Source of the DNA: Trueperella sp. | GTDB taxonomy: Bacteria; Actinomycetota; Actinomycetes; Actinomycetales; Actinomycetaceae | Length of the DNA stretch: 64,000 nt | Assembly (NCBI GenBank): GCA_030532125.1 | Contig: JAUNLU010000001.1 | Coordinates: forward strand, 549,960 to 613,959 | Reading direction: 5' to 3' | In this document: positions 8,569 to 17,664 of the stretch, in pieces | How the letters are laid out: the number at the start of each line of letters is the position of its first letter | Position numbering within the stretch: position 1 is the stretch's first letter | Translations under genes and position numbers: made by a program | The notes under the pieces: model-generated | The model's input: only the letters and a program-made list of their open reading frames with translations | The model's database searches: none | Told to the model about the DNA's origin: nothing

Positions 8569-9909
8569 GTGGGAGTTTTCGCGTTCGAGAATGGTCGTCT
8601 GGTGGCTCCACCGGAGAACAAAATCTCAGGCGGAGTTCCTGCTGACGTGCTACAAGCAGTGCGGGTAAGTGTCTTAGAGCTTATTGAACGCCCGCTATTC
8701 CCGGTGGGGTGGGAACGTCAAGGCGATATGGAATATCTACTGGCTCTGGATACCGCCGGTCAGGTGATTACCATCCAAGTAATTTCCCAGCTGGACTCGG
8801 AAACTTTCTTAGCATGCCTGGCGCAAACTGGGCGCAATGCCGAACGTACGCGATCTGAGTTAGCGAATATCTACTCCGGTGGGCCAATCAACTTTCACTC
8901 TGAGTGGACTAAATTTGTGGATGCGGCCCCAATCCGATCCCGGCGTGGTCCGCGCCTGTATCTATTTGCTGCCACAGTTATGCCAGACGCTGTGGCCCCG
9001 CTCAATGCCCTGCGCGGGCTAGGGGTAGAGGGGCACCAGATCCGGTTGCATCACGGCGCCCACGGAGAACTAGTGGAAATTGAGCCGATTCGCCCGGTCT
9101 CAGCCACGCTGCCCGCTTCGGCGCGGGTGGTGGAAATTGCGTCCTCAACGGTTACCGCCGCACCAGATGGCACGGACTCCCAACCAGAACCGCAGCCGGA
9201 GCCACAATCGGGATCGGTTTGGAATATCACTGGCTGGGGTAAGAACGAAGCTGCAGAAACTGTGGAAACCGCACCAGCTGCCCGGCCCCGGTTTGGGCGG
9301 CGGCGCCGGCACGCCACACAATCCTCTGAGGCGTCGACAGTGCCGGTGGCAGACTCGGCATCACACCCGGCAGCGGCAACAGATCCAAATACGGAGGAGA
9401 TTCCTTCCGTTTCGGCAGCGGGTGCACGTTCAGCACATTTCCTAACTGATACCGGCCCACTTCCCGGGCGAGATACTGCGGAGCAGAGTAACTCTGGCGA
9501 CACCCTTTACCAGCAGTTGCGCAGTGCCTTGCTGCGCCCAGAACAGAGGATTTGGGAACAGGCGGCACCAAAAGAAACTTCGGAACAAGCGATTTTCTCC
9601 GAACGGGCTTCTGCTGCAGATTCGGCGCGGGCCGTGGAAGAAGCAGCTTGGCGGCAGCCGGAGCTCACCCCAGTGACGGAGTTAGCAAGCATTGCGCGGC
9701 AGTACGGGGCAATGCAGCTGCGCTGGCATTCTCCGCGGCGCGGTATCGACTTCACGGTCGTATTGCAGGCCTCGGGGCTACTAAAGCTGCCTGACGGCAC
9801 CGAAATTGCTGATCCCAGTGCAGCTGCCTACCGGCTCAGTGGGGCGCATGCTGATGGGTGGCGCGTATGGCGTACCGAAAGTGGAGCCTATTTAGGTGAG
9901 TTGCGCTGA
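8569..9909 (+). CDS. Uncharacterised protein with C-terminal RAMA domain
   Basis: About 446 residues in three parts. The N-terminal 160 residues are a folded domain I cannot name with certainty; the runs of alternating strands and FLACLAQTGR...RTRSELANIY suggest a nuclease-like fold but no catalytic triad is clear. A middle stretch of roughly 165 residues is low-complexity, rich in P, E, S, T and A, and looks disordered. The last 75 residues resemble a RAMA domain (WHSPRRGIDFTVVLQASG, PSAAAYRLSG, ADGWRVWRTESG), found next to methylases and restriction enzymes and thought to sense DNA modification. GTG 8569 is preferred because AGAAGGAG ends 4 bases before it; an in-frame GTG at 8545 lacks such a site. 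A TATGAT -10 box lies at 8527-8532. No methylase or restriction partner is nearby. Confidence 0.6.
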   Translation: MGVFAFENGRLVAPPENKISGGVPADVLQAVRVSVLELIERPLFPVGWERQGDMEYLLALDTAGQVITIQVISQLDSETFLACLAQTGRNAERTRSELANIYSGGPINFHSEWTKFVDAAPIRSRRGPRLYLFAATVMPDAVAPLNALRGLGVEGHQIRLHHGAHGELVEIEPIRPVSATLPASARVVEIASSTVTAAPDGTDSQPEPQPEPQSGSVWNITGWGKNEAAETVETAPAARPRFGRRRRHATQSSEASTVPVADSASHPAAATDPNTEEIPSVSAAGARSAHFLTDTGPLPGRDTAEQSNSGDTLYQQLRSALLRPEQRIWEQAAPKETSEQAIFSERASAADSARAVEEAAWRQPELTPVTELASIARQYGAMQLRWHSPRRGIDFTVVLQASGLLKLPDGTEIADPSAAAYRLSGAHADGWRVWRTESGAYLGELR

Positions 9910-9931
9910 CTCTAGCGGCGGCGCGCTTAGG

Positions 9932-10879
9932 CTAGCGAGTAGGGATAATCGCAGCTAAGAAGCGCTCAATATGGCGGTAGGCTTCCTTGCGCACTGGTTC
10001 TTGGGAGAGTATGACGTCGTGTACCGCGTCATCCAGCTTCACTAACGTGGTGATATCACCCAAGCCAGGGACTCGTTTCCAAACTTGCTCTACATCTAGC
10101 ACAGTATCTGCCCGGCGCATCCGCTCATCCCATTCGTCATCGCTGAGACTGCGCTTGGAGGTAATGGTCAAGATTGGGCAGTCGATATCTAGCCCAGCAG
10201 CAACTTCGGCGTGGCCGGCAAAAATAGCGTTAAGCCAGCCGGGGCGGACCGGGAAAGAATTTGGGTGTCGGTAGCGGGGGTCCTGGTTCCAATGCGCGAT
10301 CGTGCGCTGATAGAAGCCATTGCCGGTATTGGGCAGCACTCTAGTTGGTGCGGTCTTCGCCAGCATTCCCACCAGCGGCTGGCCTAGCTGGCGTACCAAA
10401 GTTGCGCCTTGCCATTCAATCCAGGGGGAATTCAAAATTAACCCAGCTAATTTGCCGCGATTGCGATTTGCCCATAGGCAGGTAGTCAAGCCACCAGTGG
10501 AGTGCCCGTACAGAACCAGGGGAACTTCACCGCAGTCAACCCGGATAGCGTGCCGGGCGGCGGCAATATCAGCGTCGTAGTCAGTGAGGTCCTCGGTGTA
10601 GCCCCAGAGTTCACCATCTTGGTGGGAGCGCCCGTAGTTATGCAGGTCTATTCCGTAGCAGGCTCCGCCCAATCGCACGATTTCTTCGGCAAATTCTGTC
10701 TGGTAGAAGTAGTCATTCCAGCCGTGCACCATGAGCACTGCGAATTTGGGATGATCAATTTTTGCACCGCGCACCAAAGTGGCAATTTTTGGCTTCCCGG
10801 TGTCGGAAATTAACTCGGGTAATTCCAAGGTGCAGGCGTAATATCCCGGCAGCAGTTCATCAGGTTCCCAGGTGATCAT
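9932..10879 (-). CDS. Alpha/beta hydrolase (S33, monoacylglycerol-lipase-like)
   Basis: A 315-residue alpha/beta hydrolase without a signal peptide. The oxyanion-hole motif is MVHGWNDY near residue 50 and the nucleophile elbow is YGHSTGG, with Ser at 127. Asp and His candidates lie near the C terminus (DAVHDVI). The pattern fits serine aminopeptidase S33 / lysophospholipase-like hydrolases; the substrate is unknown. It starts 2 bases after the metX stop, so both are probably co-transcribed. It converges with the RAMA-domain gene across only 22 bases. Confidence 0.8.
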   Translation of the reverse strand: MITWEPDELLPGYYACTLELPELISDTGKPKIATLVRGAKIDHPKFAVLMVHGWNDYFYQTEFAEEIVRLGGACYGIDLHNYGRSHQDGELWGYTEDLTDYDADIAAARHAIRVDCGEVPLVLYGHSTGGLTTCLWANRNRGKLAGLILNSPWIEWQGATLVRQLGQPLVGMLAKTAPTRVLPNTGNGFYQRTIAHWNQDPRYRHPNSFPVRPGWLNAIFAGHAEVAAGLDIDCPILTITSKRSLSDDEWDERMRRADTVLDVEQVWKRVPGLGDITTLVKLDDAVHDVILSQEPVRKEAYRHIERFLAAIIPTR

Positions 10880-10881
10880 AC

Positions 10882-12123
10882 CTAATTATCACGCAAATAG
10901 ATTTTGCTCAGAAACTCTTTCAGTATCTTGGTCACTTGGTCATTTTCAATCAAAAAACCGTCATGTCCGTGCAGGGAGTTCACATAAACGGCTGGCCCAG
11001 AACCGGGTAAAGCGGCGGCCAGAGCTTCCACATCTTGGGGGTAGAACAGTCGATCGGTATCTACTGCTACTACTAAAGCGGGCATCTTCAGCCCGGCCAC
11101 CACTTGAGCGGTACCACCTCGACCCCGCCCGATATCGTGGCGCATCATTGCGGTGGTGATAGTGAGGTAGGAGTTGGCGTCGAAGCGATCTGCTAACTTA
11201 TCGGCGTGGTGGTTCAGATAGGAGACGACGGCGTAGCGCCCGTCAGTCATGGGATTTTCTCCAGCTTGGGGTAACCGCCCAAAGCGCTGTTCCAGCTCAG
11301 ATGCGCACCGGTAAGTGGTATGTGCAATTTCGCGGGCGATGCCGAGCCCAATATGGGGCCCTTGCCCATCGGGCGCATCGTAGTAATCCCCGCCGTTGAA
11401 GTTAGGGTCCAATTTGATAGCCGATATTTGAGCGTGGGCCCAGGCTATTTGTTCGGCAGTAGTAGCTGGAGCGGAGACCAGCACTGCAATGGCGCGCACC
11501 AGCTCAGGGTAGGTGGCAGCCCACTCCATAACGCGGTTTCCACCGAAAGAGGCGCCGGCCACTAACGCCCAGGAGCTGACCCCTAAATAATCAGCCAGGC
11601 GTTTTTCGGCAGCACACATATCGCGCACAGTAACTTCATGGAAACGGGAACCCCACGGCTTGCCGTCTGGAGCCAGCGACGACGGTCCAGTGGTGCCTTG
11701 GCAACCGCCTAGTACATTCGGGCACACAACGAACCAGTTGTTGGTGTCGAGGGCTTTGCCTGGCCCCACAATGTCTTTCCACCAGCCGCTGATGCCGTCC
11801 TGAGAGGTGGCGTGGGAATCGCCAGTCAGTGCGTGACACAGCAAAATGGCGTTATCACCCGCGGCGTTGAGTTCTCCCCAGGTTTCGTAGGCGATGCGCA
11901 CATCGGGCAAGCGGCCACCAAATTCCAGCTCCAGCGGCCCAATATCTACAAATTGGCGTTCTCCGGGGTCGTCTCCTACTTTCCAGGCGCCGCTAGCTGG
12001 GGCAATGGCTCGATGCGGGGGATAGTAGCCGATATCGAAATCGGATACTGGAGCTGCGTCAGTTACTGGTGCTAACGGGGCATGCCCCACCAGATAGTTT
12101 GGTGCCGGATTTTTCTTTGACAT
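10882..12123 (-). CDS. metX: Homoserine O-acetyltransferase
   Basis: Transfers an acetyl (possibly succinyl) group from the CoA thioester to homoserine, the committed step of methionine synthesis. It is an alpha/beta-hydrolase fold enzyme of 413 residues. Visible are YETWGELN near 79, CHALTGDSHA near 96, the nucleophile elbow GASFGGNRVMEW with Ser at about 192, the Asp in VAVDTDRLFYP and the His in LHGHDGF. The N terminus is about 45 residues longer than needed before the YETWG motif, but no later start has a better ribosome site. No metY or metB lies beside it. Its leader contains an inverted repeat enclosing a possible pseudoknot (see the 12122-12214 entry). Confidence 0.92.
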   Translation of the reverse strand: MSKKNPAPNYLVGHAPLAPVTDAAPVSDFDIGYYPPHRAIAPASGAWKVGDDPGERQFVDIGPLELEFGGRLPDVRIAYETWGELNAAGDNAILLCHALTGDSHATSQDGISGWWKDIVGPGKALDTNNWFVVCPNVLGGCQGTTGPSSLAPDGKPWGSRFHEVTVRDMCAAEKRLADYLGVSSWALVAGASFGGNRVMEWAATYPELVRAIAVLVSAPATTAEQIAWAHAQISAIKLDPNFNGGDYYDAPDGQGPHIGLGIAREIAHTTYRCASELEQRFGRLPQAGENPMTDGRYAVVSYLNHHADKLADRFDANSYLTITTAMMRHDIGRGRGGTAQVVAGLKMPALVVAVDTDRLFYPQDVEALAAALPGSGPAVYVNSLHGHDGFLIENDQVTKILKEFLSKIYLRDN

Positions 12124-12214
12124 GACACTACCTTCAATAGAGCGGACAGGCAGGTAAGCAGCGCACTTAGCTCAGGTGAGGGAGTGCGTGCTAGCTAAAC
12201 ATTCGTAGTGTCAT
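12122..12214 (-). promoter_or_regulatory. Possible structured 5' leader of metX
   Basis: A 10-base arm at 12205-12214 is perfectly complementary to 12122-12131, which holds the end of the ribosome-site spacer and the first two bases (AU) of the metX start codon. Inside, in transcript order, 12193-12198 can pair with 12167-12172 (UUAGCU/AGCUAA) and 12183-12187 with 12162-12166 (CGCAC/GUGCG). The two pairings interleave, giving an H-type pseudoknot. The enclosing stem would block translation. This does not match SAM-I, SAM-II or SAM-IV consensus as I remember them. Pairings are read by eye, and function is inference. Confidence 0.4.
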
Positions 12215-12329
12215 ATTTGAATGATAGATAACTGCGCTGCGCGGTTTCAAAAGTGTCCAATATGGGTAACTGCGCCGCAATCTGGTGCAAATGTTACAGA
12301 TGTGAAAATAGATAGCTAAGTTATTCCTG

Positions 12330-12358
12330 TTTACGTTTGTTAGCAGCTGTTGTAATAT
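12330..12358 (+). promoter_or_regulatory. Candidate promoter for the NlpC/P60 gene
   Basis: TTTACG at 12330-12335 and TAATAT at 12353-12358 are separated by 17 bases, about 42 bases before the start codon. The surrounding sequence is notably A+T-rich. The 277-base divergent gap otherwise holds the metX leader; I see nothing else in it. Confidence 0.5.
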
Positions 12359-12400
12359 TTAACTAGTTTTATCGTTTTATCGGCTGACGGCGGAGGAAAA

Positions 12401-13975
12401 GTGAAGTTAGGGATCAAAGGGACGGTTGGTCTGCTTTGCGCATTTGCCTTAATCGCACCTGCAGCAGGAGTAGCAGTTGCGGATCCGGTGAGAGCAGGTG
12501 ATACGCCGTCTTCACTGGCAGCAGTGGAACTGGAGTTGACTGAGCTCAGTGCTGAATCGACCAAACTCGCCAAGGAGTTAGCCGAAGCAGAAGCGGCGCA
12601 GATCCACGCCCAGTCTGATCTGGATCTCGCCGTCGGGGCAGCAGTAGCTACCCAAGAAAAAGCTGATAAAGCTAAACAGGAACTTGATGTAGTTCGCCAG
12701 GAACTGGGGGCAGTTTCCCAGGCAATGTATCAAGACGCGGCAGCGGAGATAACTTCTGCGTACTACCTATTTGGCGCAGAAACTATGGCTGAGGCAACGC
12801 AACGCTCCCAAGCGTATGACACGCTTGCCGGCCATATGGAAGCTAAAGTGCAGGCATTCCGGGCGGTAGAACAGGTTGCGGTGCAGTTGCAGGCGCAAGC
12901 TGATAAAGCGGCTAATGAGCAAATCGACGCCGCCGAGAGTGTGTATGGTCGCGCGCGGGGCCTAAGCCAGGCACAACAGCGCGCCGAGGAACAGCTTGCG
13001 GAGGCTAAACAGCGCCGGTTGGAACTGGTTAAAGTAATTGCGCGCCAGCGCGGTACCAGTGTGGAAGCAGAACTGGCGCGGCTAGATAGATTAGAAGCAG
13101 ATCGGCTGAATAGAGCTAATGCGGCAGCAGCAGTAATCGTGGCCAATGCGCGCAAAGAGAGCCAAGATCGAGCCAATAGCCAAGCCCAAGAAAATTTGGG
13201 GGCTGCCGCTGGCAACGCTGCCAATATTGCCGCCAGTGCCACGGCCGCACAGCAACATGCCGATAAATTAAAGGCAGAAGCCGATAAAGCTACTGGAAAT
13301 GCTAAAGAAATTGCCGCCGCTGCGGCAGCCCAAGCGCAAAAAATAGCCGATCAAAAAGCAGCGGAAGCCGCTGCGGCAGCGAAGCGCAAAGCCGAGGCAG
13401 AAGCTGCGGCTAAGGCAGCAGCTGAACGGGCCGAAGCTGAGCGCCTGGCGGCTGAGCGGGCGGCGGCGGAGCGGGCAGCCGCTGAAGCGCGAGATAAGGC
13501 TGCTAAGGAAAAGGCGGCAGCGGAGGCGGCAGCAAAAGCTGCTGCGGAAAAAGCAGCTCGGGAGAAAGCGGAGCAAGAACGTGCGGCCGCTGCTGCCGAA
13601 GCGCAGCGCAAAGCAGAAGCGGCCGCTGCGGCGGCGGCTAACCGTGGGGAGCAGATTATCGCCTATGGTCGGCAATTCCTTGGCGCCCCATATGTGTGGG
13701 GCGGCAACGGGCCATCCGGCTGGGACTGCTCCGGATTCGTGAAGTACGTATTTGCCCATTTCGGTGTCAATGTACCCCGCACTACCTCTGGCTATGTCGG
13801 GCGGTATCAGGAAGTTTCACGTGCCCAGGCTCGCCCGGGCGATATAGTGTGGTGGCCAGGTCACGTGGGTTTCTACACTGGAAATGGCCGCGTCCTGCAC
13901 GCCAGCACTCCGGCAGTGGGTACGGTGGAAGGCAAGATCTGGGGTAGCCCGAAGTTCTTGCGGGTTATTGGCTAG
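12401..13975 (+). CDS. Secreted NlpC/P60 peptidoglycan hydrolase (RipA-like)
   Basis: A 524-residue exported cell-wall hydrolase. Residues 1-29 form a signal peptide (basic start, hydrophobic core, cleavage near AVA-DPV). Residues about 40-400 are an almost unbroken Ala/Glu/Lys/Arg-rich coiled coil, like the autoinhibitory helical region of RipA. The C-terminal 115 residues are an NlpC/P60 domain with the catalytic Cys in WDCSGF (about residue 443) and the His in PGHVGFY. It should cleave the D-Glu/diamino-acid bond of peptidoglycan stems during cell separation. The start is GTG with GGAGG six bases before it. The Ala-rich stretch 13300-13640 is highly repetitive at the DNA level and gives long spurious reading frames on the other strand. 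Confidence 0.9.
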   Translation: MKLGIKGTVGLLCAFALIAPAAGVAVADPVRAGDTPSSLAAVELELTELSAESTKLAKELAEAEAAQIHAQSDLDLAVGAAVATQEKADKAKQELDVVRQELGAVSQAMYQDAAAEITSAYYLFGAETMAEATQRSQAYDTLAGHMEAKVQAFRAVEQVAVQLQAQADKAANEQIDAAESVYGRARGLSQAQQRAEEQLAEAKQRRLELVKVIARQRGTSVEAELARLDRLEADRLNRANAAAAVIVANARKESQDRANSQAQENLGAAAGNAANIAASATAAQQHADKLKAEADKATGNAKEIAAAAAAQAQKIADQKAAEAAAAAKRKAEAEAAAKAAAERAEAERLAAERAAAERAAAEARDKAAKEKAAAEAAAKAAAEKAAREKAEQERAAAAAEAQRKAEAAAAAAANRGEQIIAYGRQFLGAPYVWGGNGPSGWDCSGFVKYVFAHFGVNVPRTTSGYVGRYQEVSRAQARPGDIVWWPGHVGFYTGNGRVLHASTPAVGTVEGKIWGSPKFLRVIG

Positions 13976-13998
13976 TCTCCGCTAGCTAACGCTACTGA

Positions 13999-14520
13999 CT
14001 AGTTATTGCCGCGTAAAGTGGGGAAGTTGTCGTAGTAGCCGGTGTCTTTGGCGCGCTGGTAGGAGCGGCGGATCTCCTCTTCCGCTTCTTCCCGACCAGT
14101 CCAGTGGGCGCCCTCTACTGACTTTCCAGGCTCTAGATCCTTATAAACCTCGAAGAAGTGCTGTATTTCGAGCCGGTGGAATTCGGATACGTCGTCAATC
14201 TCGGTACGCCAGGAAGCGCGCTGGTCGCCGGTGGGGACGCAGAGGACTTTGTCGTCACCGCCCGCTTCATCTTTCATCCGGAACATCCCCAGGGCGCGGC
14301 AGCGAATAACGCAGCCCGGGAAAGTGGGTTCCTCCAGCAGGACTAGCGCGTCAAGTGGGTCGCCGTCTTCCCCCAGCGTGCCATCAATGAAACCGTAGTC
14401 GTCCGGGTAGCGAGTGGAAGTGAAGAGCATACGGTCCAAGCGAATGCGGCCCGTCTCATGATCCAGTTCGTATTTGTTGCGATTTCCTTTGGGGATCTCG
14501 ATGGTGACGTCGAACTCCAT
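13999..14520 (-). CDS. ppa: Inorganic pyrophosphatase
   Basis: Soluble family I pyrophosphatase of 173 residues that hydrolyses PPi and pulls biosynthetic reactions forward. Metal-binding Asp signatures are visible: [11 protein letters not shown] (family signature), preceded by [18 protein letters not shown]. The start at ATG 14520 is preferred because AGGAGG lies 8 bases upstream; a GTG nine bases earlier falls inside that ribosome site. It converges on the NlpC/P60 gene across 23 bases, where CTAGTC/GACTAG arms (13972-13977, 13997-14002) are the only possible terminator. Confidence 0.95.
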   Translation of the reverse strand: MEFDVTIEIPKGNRNKYELDHETGRIRLDRMLFTSTRYPDDYGFIDGTLGEDGDPLDALVLLEEPTFPGCVIRCRALGMFRMKDEAGGDDKVLCVPTGDQRASWRTEIDDVSEFHRLEIQHFFEVYKDLEPGKSVEGAHWTGREEAEEEIRRSYQRAKDTGYYDNFPTLRGNN

Positions 14521-14674
14521 TGAGCACACCTCCTGCGATTGCGATGTGGCAAGTATAGCCGACAGCTCGAGTCTAGCGCACGTATGCGCAACTGTGGCGC
14601 AAAGTATTTCAGGGGAGAGTTGTCGCAGCGGAAGAATATCGAAACCTGCGGCTCAGATATGCGAGACTTGGCGA

Positions 14675-16033
14675 GTGAAGCGAGTAAAAATTGCGGTAGT
14701 TGTGTGCGCTGTGCTGCTTGGGATATACACCATGGGCGATGTGTGGGGCGTGGTGCCCGGGCCACTCACGAATGAGCCCGTCACCGATGCCGCCCAGCCT
14801 TATCCCGATATGGCGCCAGCGGACTACGACCGCCCAGAGCTGCCCGCACTATCGGATGCTCCCAGCGCCAATGCGGCAGTAGTAGCAAACGCAATTGCGG
14901 AATTAGCGGGAGACTCCCGGATAACTGGTCAAGTAAGCGCCATAGTGGTTGACGCACAAACCGGATCAGTTATCGCAGAACGGGAGTCAAATCGCGCCGC
15001 CGAACCGGCGTCAACGATGAAGCTGCTTACCGCGGTGGCTGCCTTGACTGAGCTAGGGCCAGACACCAAGCTACCCACTAGCACCAAAATTCACGGCAAA
15101 GATTTGTATTTGATCGGTGGGGGCGACATCATGCTCTCTGCCGGAAAATCCAACAACAGTGCGGTGATGGGGCGCGCCGGCTTAGCTACTTTGGCAGAGC
15201 GCACCGCCCGGGAACTCCAGAAACTGAATCTGGAGGAAGTAAATCTGTATGTAGACGGCTCGCTTTTTGCGGAGCCGCTCTATCACCCGGGAATGGATCC
15301 GGAAAATTATCGCTACACCATGCAGGCTCGCCCGATCGCGGTGGAAATATCGCGGGAAAGTATGGAGCAGCATTTGCCCGACGGCGATCTGACCGCTGCC
15401 CAGATTTTTGCGGATGCCCTGGGTGAAAGTGGCATAAAAGTGCGCAAAGTAGCCCGCCAAACAGCCCCGGGCAATGCCGCGCAGATCGCGAAAGTGGAAT
15501 CGGCGCCGGTGCGGGATCTAGTGGAATTTATGATGTTGCACTCGGATAATGCCGTAGCTGATACTTTGGGGCATCTGGTGGCGCTGCAATTAAATAAACC
15601 TGCTAATTTTGCGGGCGCTGCTGCCGCGGTGCTGTCTTCTCTGCATAAACAAGGCTACGACACGGCAGGGATCACAATTGCCGATTCTTCTGGGCTTACC
15701 ACGGGGAACCGCATCACCACCAAAATTTTGATGGAGGTGCTGCTAGATCTATGGCAATGCGATCAGTGCCCACTAGCTGCTGCCGGTGCTGGTATGCCCA
15801 CTAGTGGGCTAACCGGATCGATGTACGACCGCTTCGGGAACACCGCAGTGCGCGGGCGAGTACACGCCAAAACTGGCAGCCTGCCTGAAGTTAGCGCCTT
15901 GGCTGGATTTGTTTATACCGACGCCGGGCGCCCGTTGGCTTTTGCAGTGATAGTTGATCAGCTGGAACCAGGAACTGCCTATTCAGCTCGGCTTTTAGTG
16001 GACCGCTTCGTAGATCAGATAGCGAAAGCGTAA
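14675..16033 (+). CDS. dacB: D-alanyl-D-alanine carboxypeptidase / PBP4-type peptidase S13
   Basis: Extracytoplasmic penicillin-binding protein trimming peptidoglycan cross-bridges or stem peptides. About 452 residues. An N-terminal membrane anchor or signal segment (VKIAVVVCAVLLGIY) is followed by the three active-site motifs: STMK (Ser about 113, Lys about 116), SDN, and KTG near the C terminus. The open frame continues upstream to 14474, but that part overlaps ppa. GTG 14675, just before the basic-hydrophobic anchor, is the likely start though its ribosome site is weak. It heads the tilS-hpt-ftsH-fol block. Confidence 0.9.
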   Translation: MKRVKIAVVVCAVLLGIYTMGDVWGVVPGPLTNEPVTDAAQPYPDMAPADYDRPELPALSDAPSANAAVVANAIAELAGDSRITGQVSAIVVDAQTGSVIAERESNRAAEPASTMKLLTAVAALTELGPDTKLPTSTKIHGKDLYLIGGGDIMLSAGKSNNSAVMGRAGLATLAERTARELQKLNLEEVNLYVDGSLFAEPLYHPGMDPENYRYTMQARPIAVEISRESMEQHLPDGDLTAAQIFADALGESGIKVRKVARQTAPGNAAQIAKVESAPVRDLVEFMMLHSDNAVADTLGHLVALQLNKPANFAGAAAAVLSSLHKQGYDTAGITIADSSGLTTGNRITTKILMEVLLDLWQCDQCPLAAAGAGMPTSGLTGSMYDRFGNTAVRGRVHAKTGSLPEVSALAGFVYTDAGRPLAFAVIVDQLEPGTAYSARLLVDRFVDQIAKA

Positions 16034-16054
16034 AGTTACCAAGCAGGAGGGAAA

Positions 16055-17113
16055 ATGGCCGGTCCGCACCCAGCAGTGGCTGCGGCTCGCCATGCCTTGA
16101 CGGAGATTTTTACTGCCCTGGGGCCGGGCGCACAAGTATTATTAGCGGTTTCTGGCGGTGCAGATTCAATGGCACTCGCGGATACCGCTGCCTGGGTAGC
16201 CCCCCGCTGTGGCATCCAGCTTCAAGCGATCACGGTAGATCACGGCATCCGCCCCGAATCCAGGGCTGAGGCGGAAACGGTTTGTGCGTGGCTCACTGAG
16301 ATGGGGATTCCAGCACAAGTGGTGTCAATTGAACTAGGGGAAGACGGCGGTCCTGAAGGGGCGGCTCGGATCGCCCGCTACCGGGCCATTGGCGAATTAG
16401 CTACCAAACTTTCCGCGGCAGTGTTGTTGGGGCACAATGCGGACGATCAGGCGGAAACAGTGCTGCTAGGGCTAGGGCGTGGTTCGGGAGCGCGCTCCAT
16501 TGCGGGTATGTCACCCGCCGGAAAATTGCCAGAATGCCCGGAAGTGACGATGTATCGCCCGTTATTGGGGTTGCGTTCAGCAGAACTGCGCACGGTATGC
16601 CAAGAACGCGCAGTGCCGTGGGTGGAAGATCCTTCCAATATGTTGGACGGCCCCTGGCGAGCTGCCGATGGGTCCCCGCTGCGCCGTTCAGCGCTGCGCC
16701 ACCGCGTCATCCCCGCGTTGGAAGAAGCGTTAGGCCCCGGCGTCGTCCCCGCGCTGGCGCGGACCGCCGCTATGCTGCAAGCGGATAATGAAGTATTGAG
16801 TTCCCTAGCGGAACAAGTGTGGGAAACCTTGGTGCGCGTGGAAGAGCGCGCGGGGCGCAGCGTCGTCGTTATTTCTTGCGCTGAACTGGGGAAACATCCA
16901 CAAGCGCTCCGGACGCGCATCCTGTACCGCGCCTTTGAGGTGGGGGGAGCAAAAACCGGGCAAATAGTTAATTGGCACGTAATGGCAGTGGATTCTGTGG
17001 TGACGGGTCGCGATAACCGGCTTAGAATTGATCTCCCGGGGGCAATTGCCTGGCGGGACCAAAATCAGTTAACTATCGGAGCCGCAGAGCTGATTCAAAT
17101 GGAGGCAAAATGA
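16055..17113 (+). CDS. tilS: tRNA(Ile)-lysidine synthetase
   Basis: Modifies the wobble C34 of the CAU-anticodon tRNA(Ile) to lysidine, so it reads AUA. The ATP pyrophosphatase loop SGGADS is at residues 33-38, followed by the family motifs DHGIRPES and [12 protein letters not shown]. The 352-residue form with a shortened C-terminal part is usual for Actinobacteria. ATG 16055 has AGGAGG seven bases upstream. It overlaps hpt by 4 bases. Confidence 0.95.
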   Translation: MAGPHPAVAAARHALTEIFTALGPGAQVLLAVSGGADSMALADTAAWVAPRCGIQLQAITVDHGIRPESRAEAETVCAWLTEMGIPAQVVSIELGEDGGPEGAARIARYRAIGELATKLSAAVLLGHNADDQAETVLLGLGRGSGARSIAGMSPAGKLPECPEVTMYRPLLGLRSAELRTVCQERAVPWVEDPSNMLDGPWRAADGSPLRRSALRHRVIPALEEALGPGVVPALARTAAMLQADNEVLSSLAEQVWETLVRVEERAGRSVVVISCAELGKHPQALRTRILYRAFEVGGAKTGQIVNWHVMAVDSVVTGRDNRLRIDLPGAIAWRDQNQLTIGAAELIQMEAK

Positions 17114-17664
17114 ACCTTGCGGAAGCGGGTAACGCAGTTGAGGCAGTGTTAGTCACCGAAGAAGAGATTGCTAGCCGGCTGGGTGAGATGGCAGCGCAGA
17201 TCTCAGAAGATTACCGAGGCAAGGATCTGCTGCTGGTAGGGGTATTGCGCGGCGCGGTGATGGTGATGGCGGATCTGTCACGCAAGATATCAGTGCCGTT
17301 AAATATGGACTGGATGGCGGTTTCTTCGTATGGTGCGGCCACTAAGTCCTCTGGTGTGGTGCGCATTTTGAAGGATTTGGAAACTGATTTGCACGGGCGC
17401 AATGTGCTGATCGTGGAAGACATCATCGATTCTGGCCTGACGCTTTCGTGGCTGAAGAGCAACCTAGAAACCCGCGGGGCAGCTTCAGTGCGGATTGCTA
17501 CGCTGCTGCGCAAGCCAGAGGCATTGAAAGTTGACGTAGACGTCGAATATGTGGGATTTGATATTCCTAATGACTTTGTAGTGGGTTACGGCCTGGACTA
17601 CGCAGAAAACTACCGGCATTTGCCCTTTGTAGGGCGGCTGGACCCGAGTGTATACGGAGGATAG
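17110..17664 (+). CDS. hpt: Hypoxanthine phosphoribosyltransferase
   Basis: Purine salvage enzyme making IMP/GMP from hypoxanthine/guanine and PRPP. 184 residues. The PRPP-binding loop [14 protein letters not shown] and the base-binding region [18 protein letters not shown] are clear. It overlaps tilS by 4 bases (ATGA) and ftsH starts directly after its stop, the conserved bacterial tilS-hpt-ftsH order. Confidence 0.96.
   Translation: MNLAEAGNAVEAVLVTEEEIASRLGEMAAQISEDYRGKDLLLVGVLRGAVMVMADLSRKISVPLNMDWMAVSSYGAATKSSGVVRILKDLETDLHGRNVLIVEDIIDSGLTLSWLKSNLETRGAASVRIATLLRKPEALKVDVDVEYVGFDIPNDFVVGYGLDYAENYRHLPFVGRLDPSVYGG

Noticed and set aside
12215..12400. ydaO-type (c-di-AMP) riboswitch before the NlpC/P60 gene, a common actinobacterial arrangement
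   Set aside because: The conserved core I would expect is absent, and the best promoter leaves a leader of only about 35 bases.
13268..13759. Open frames opposite the Ala-rich coiled coil of the NlpC/P60 gene
   Set aside because: The repetitive Ala/Glu codons give open frames on the other strand. The translations are simple Ser/Arg/Phe or Ala/Ser runs without start signals.
13972..14002. Frequent CTAG/GCTAGC motifs near gene ends (also 29315-29340 and 54543-54605) as a dispersed repeat family
   Set aside because: The shared part is only 4-6 bases, and flanks differ; they look like parts of separate terminator-like hairpins rather than one repeat.
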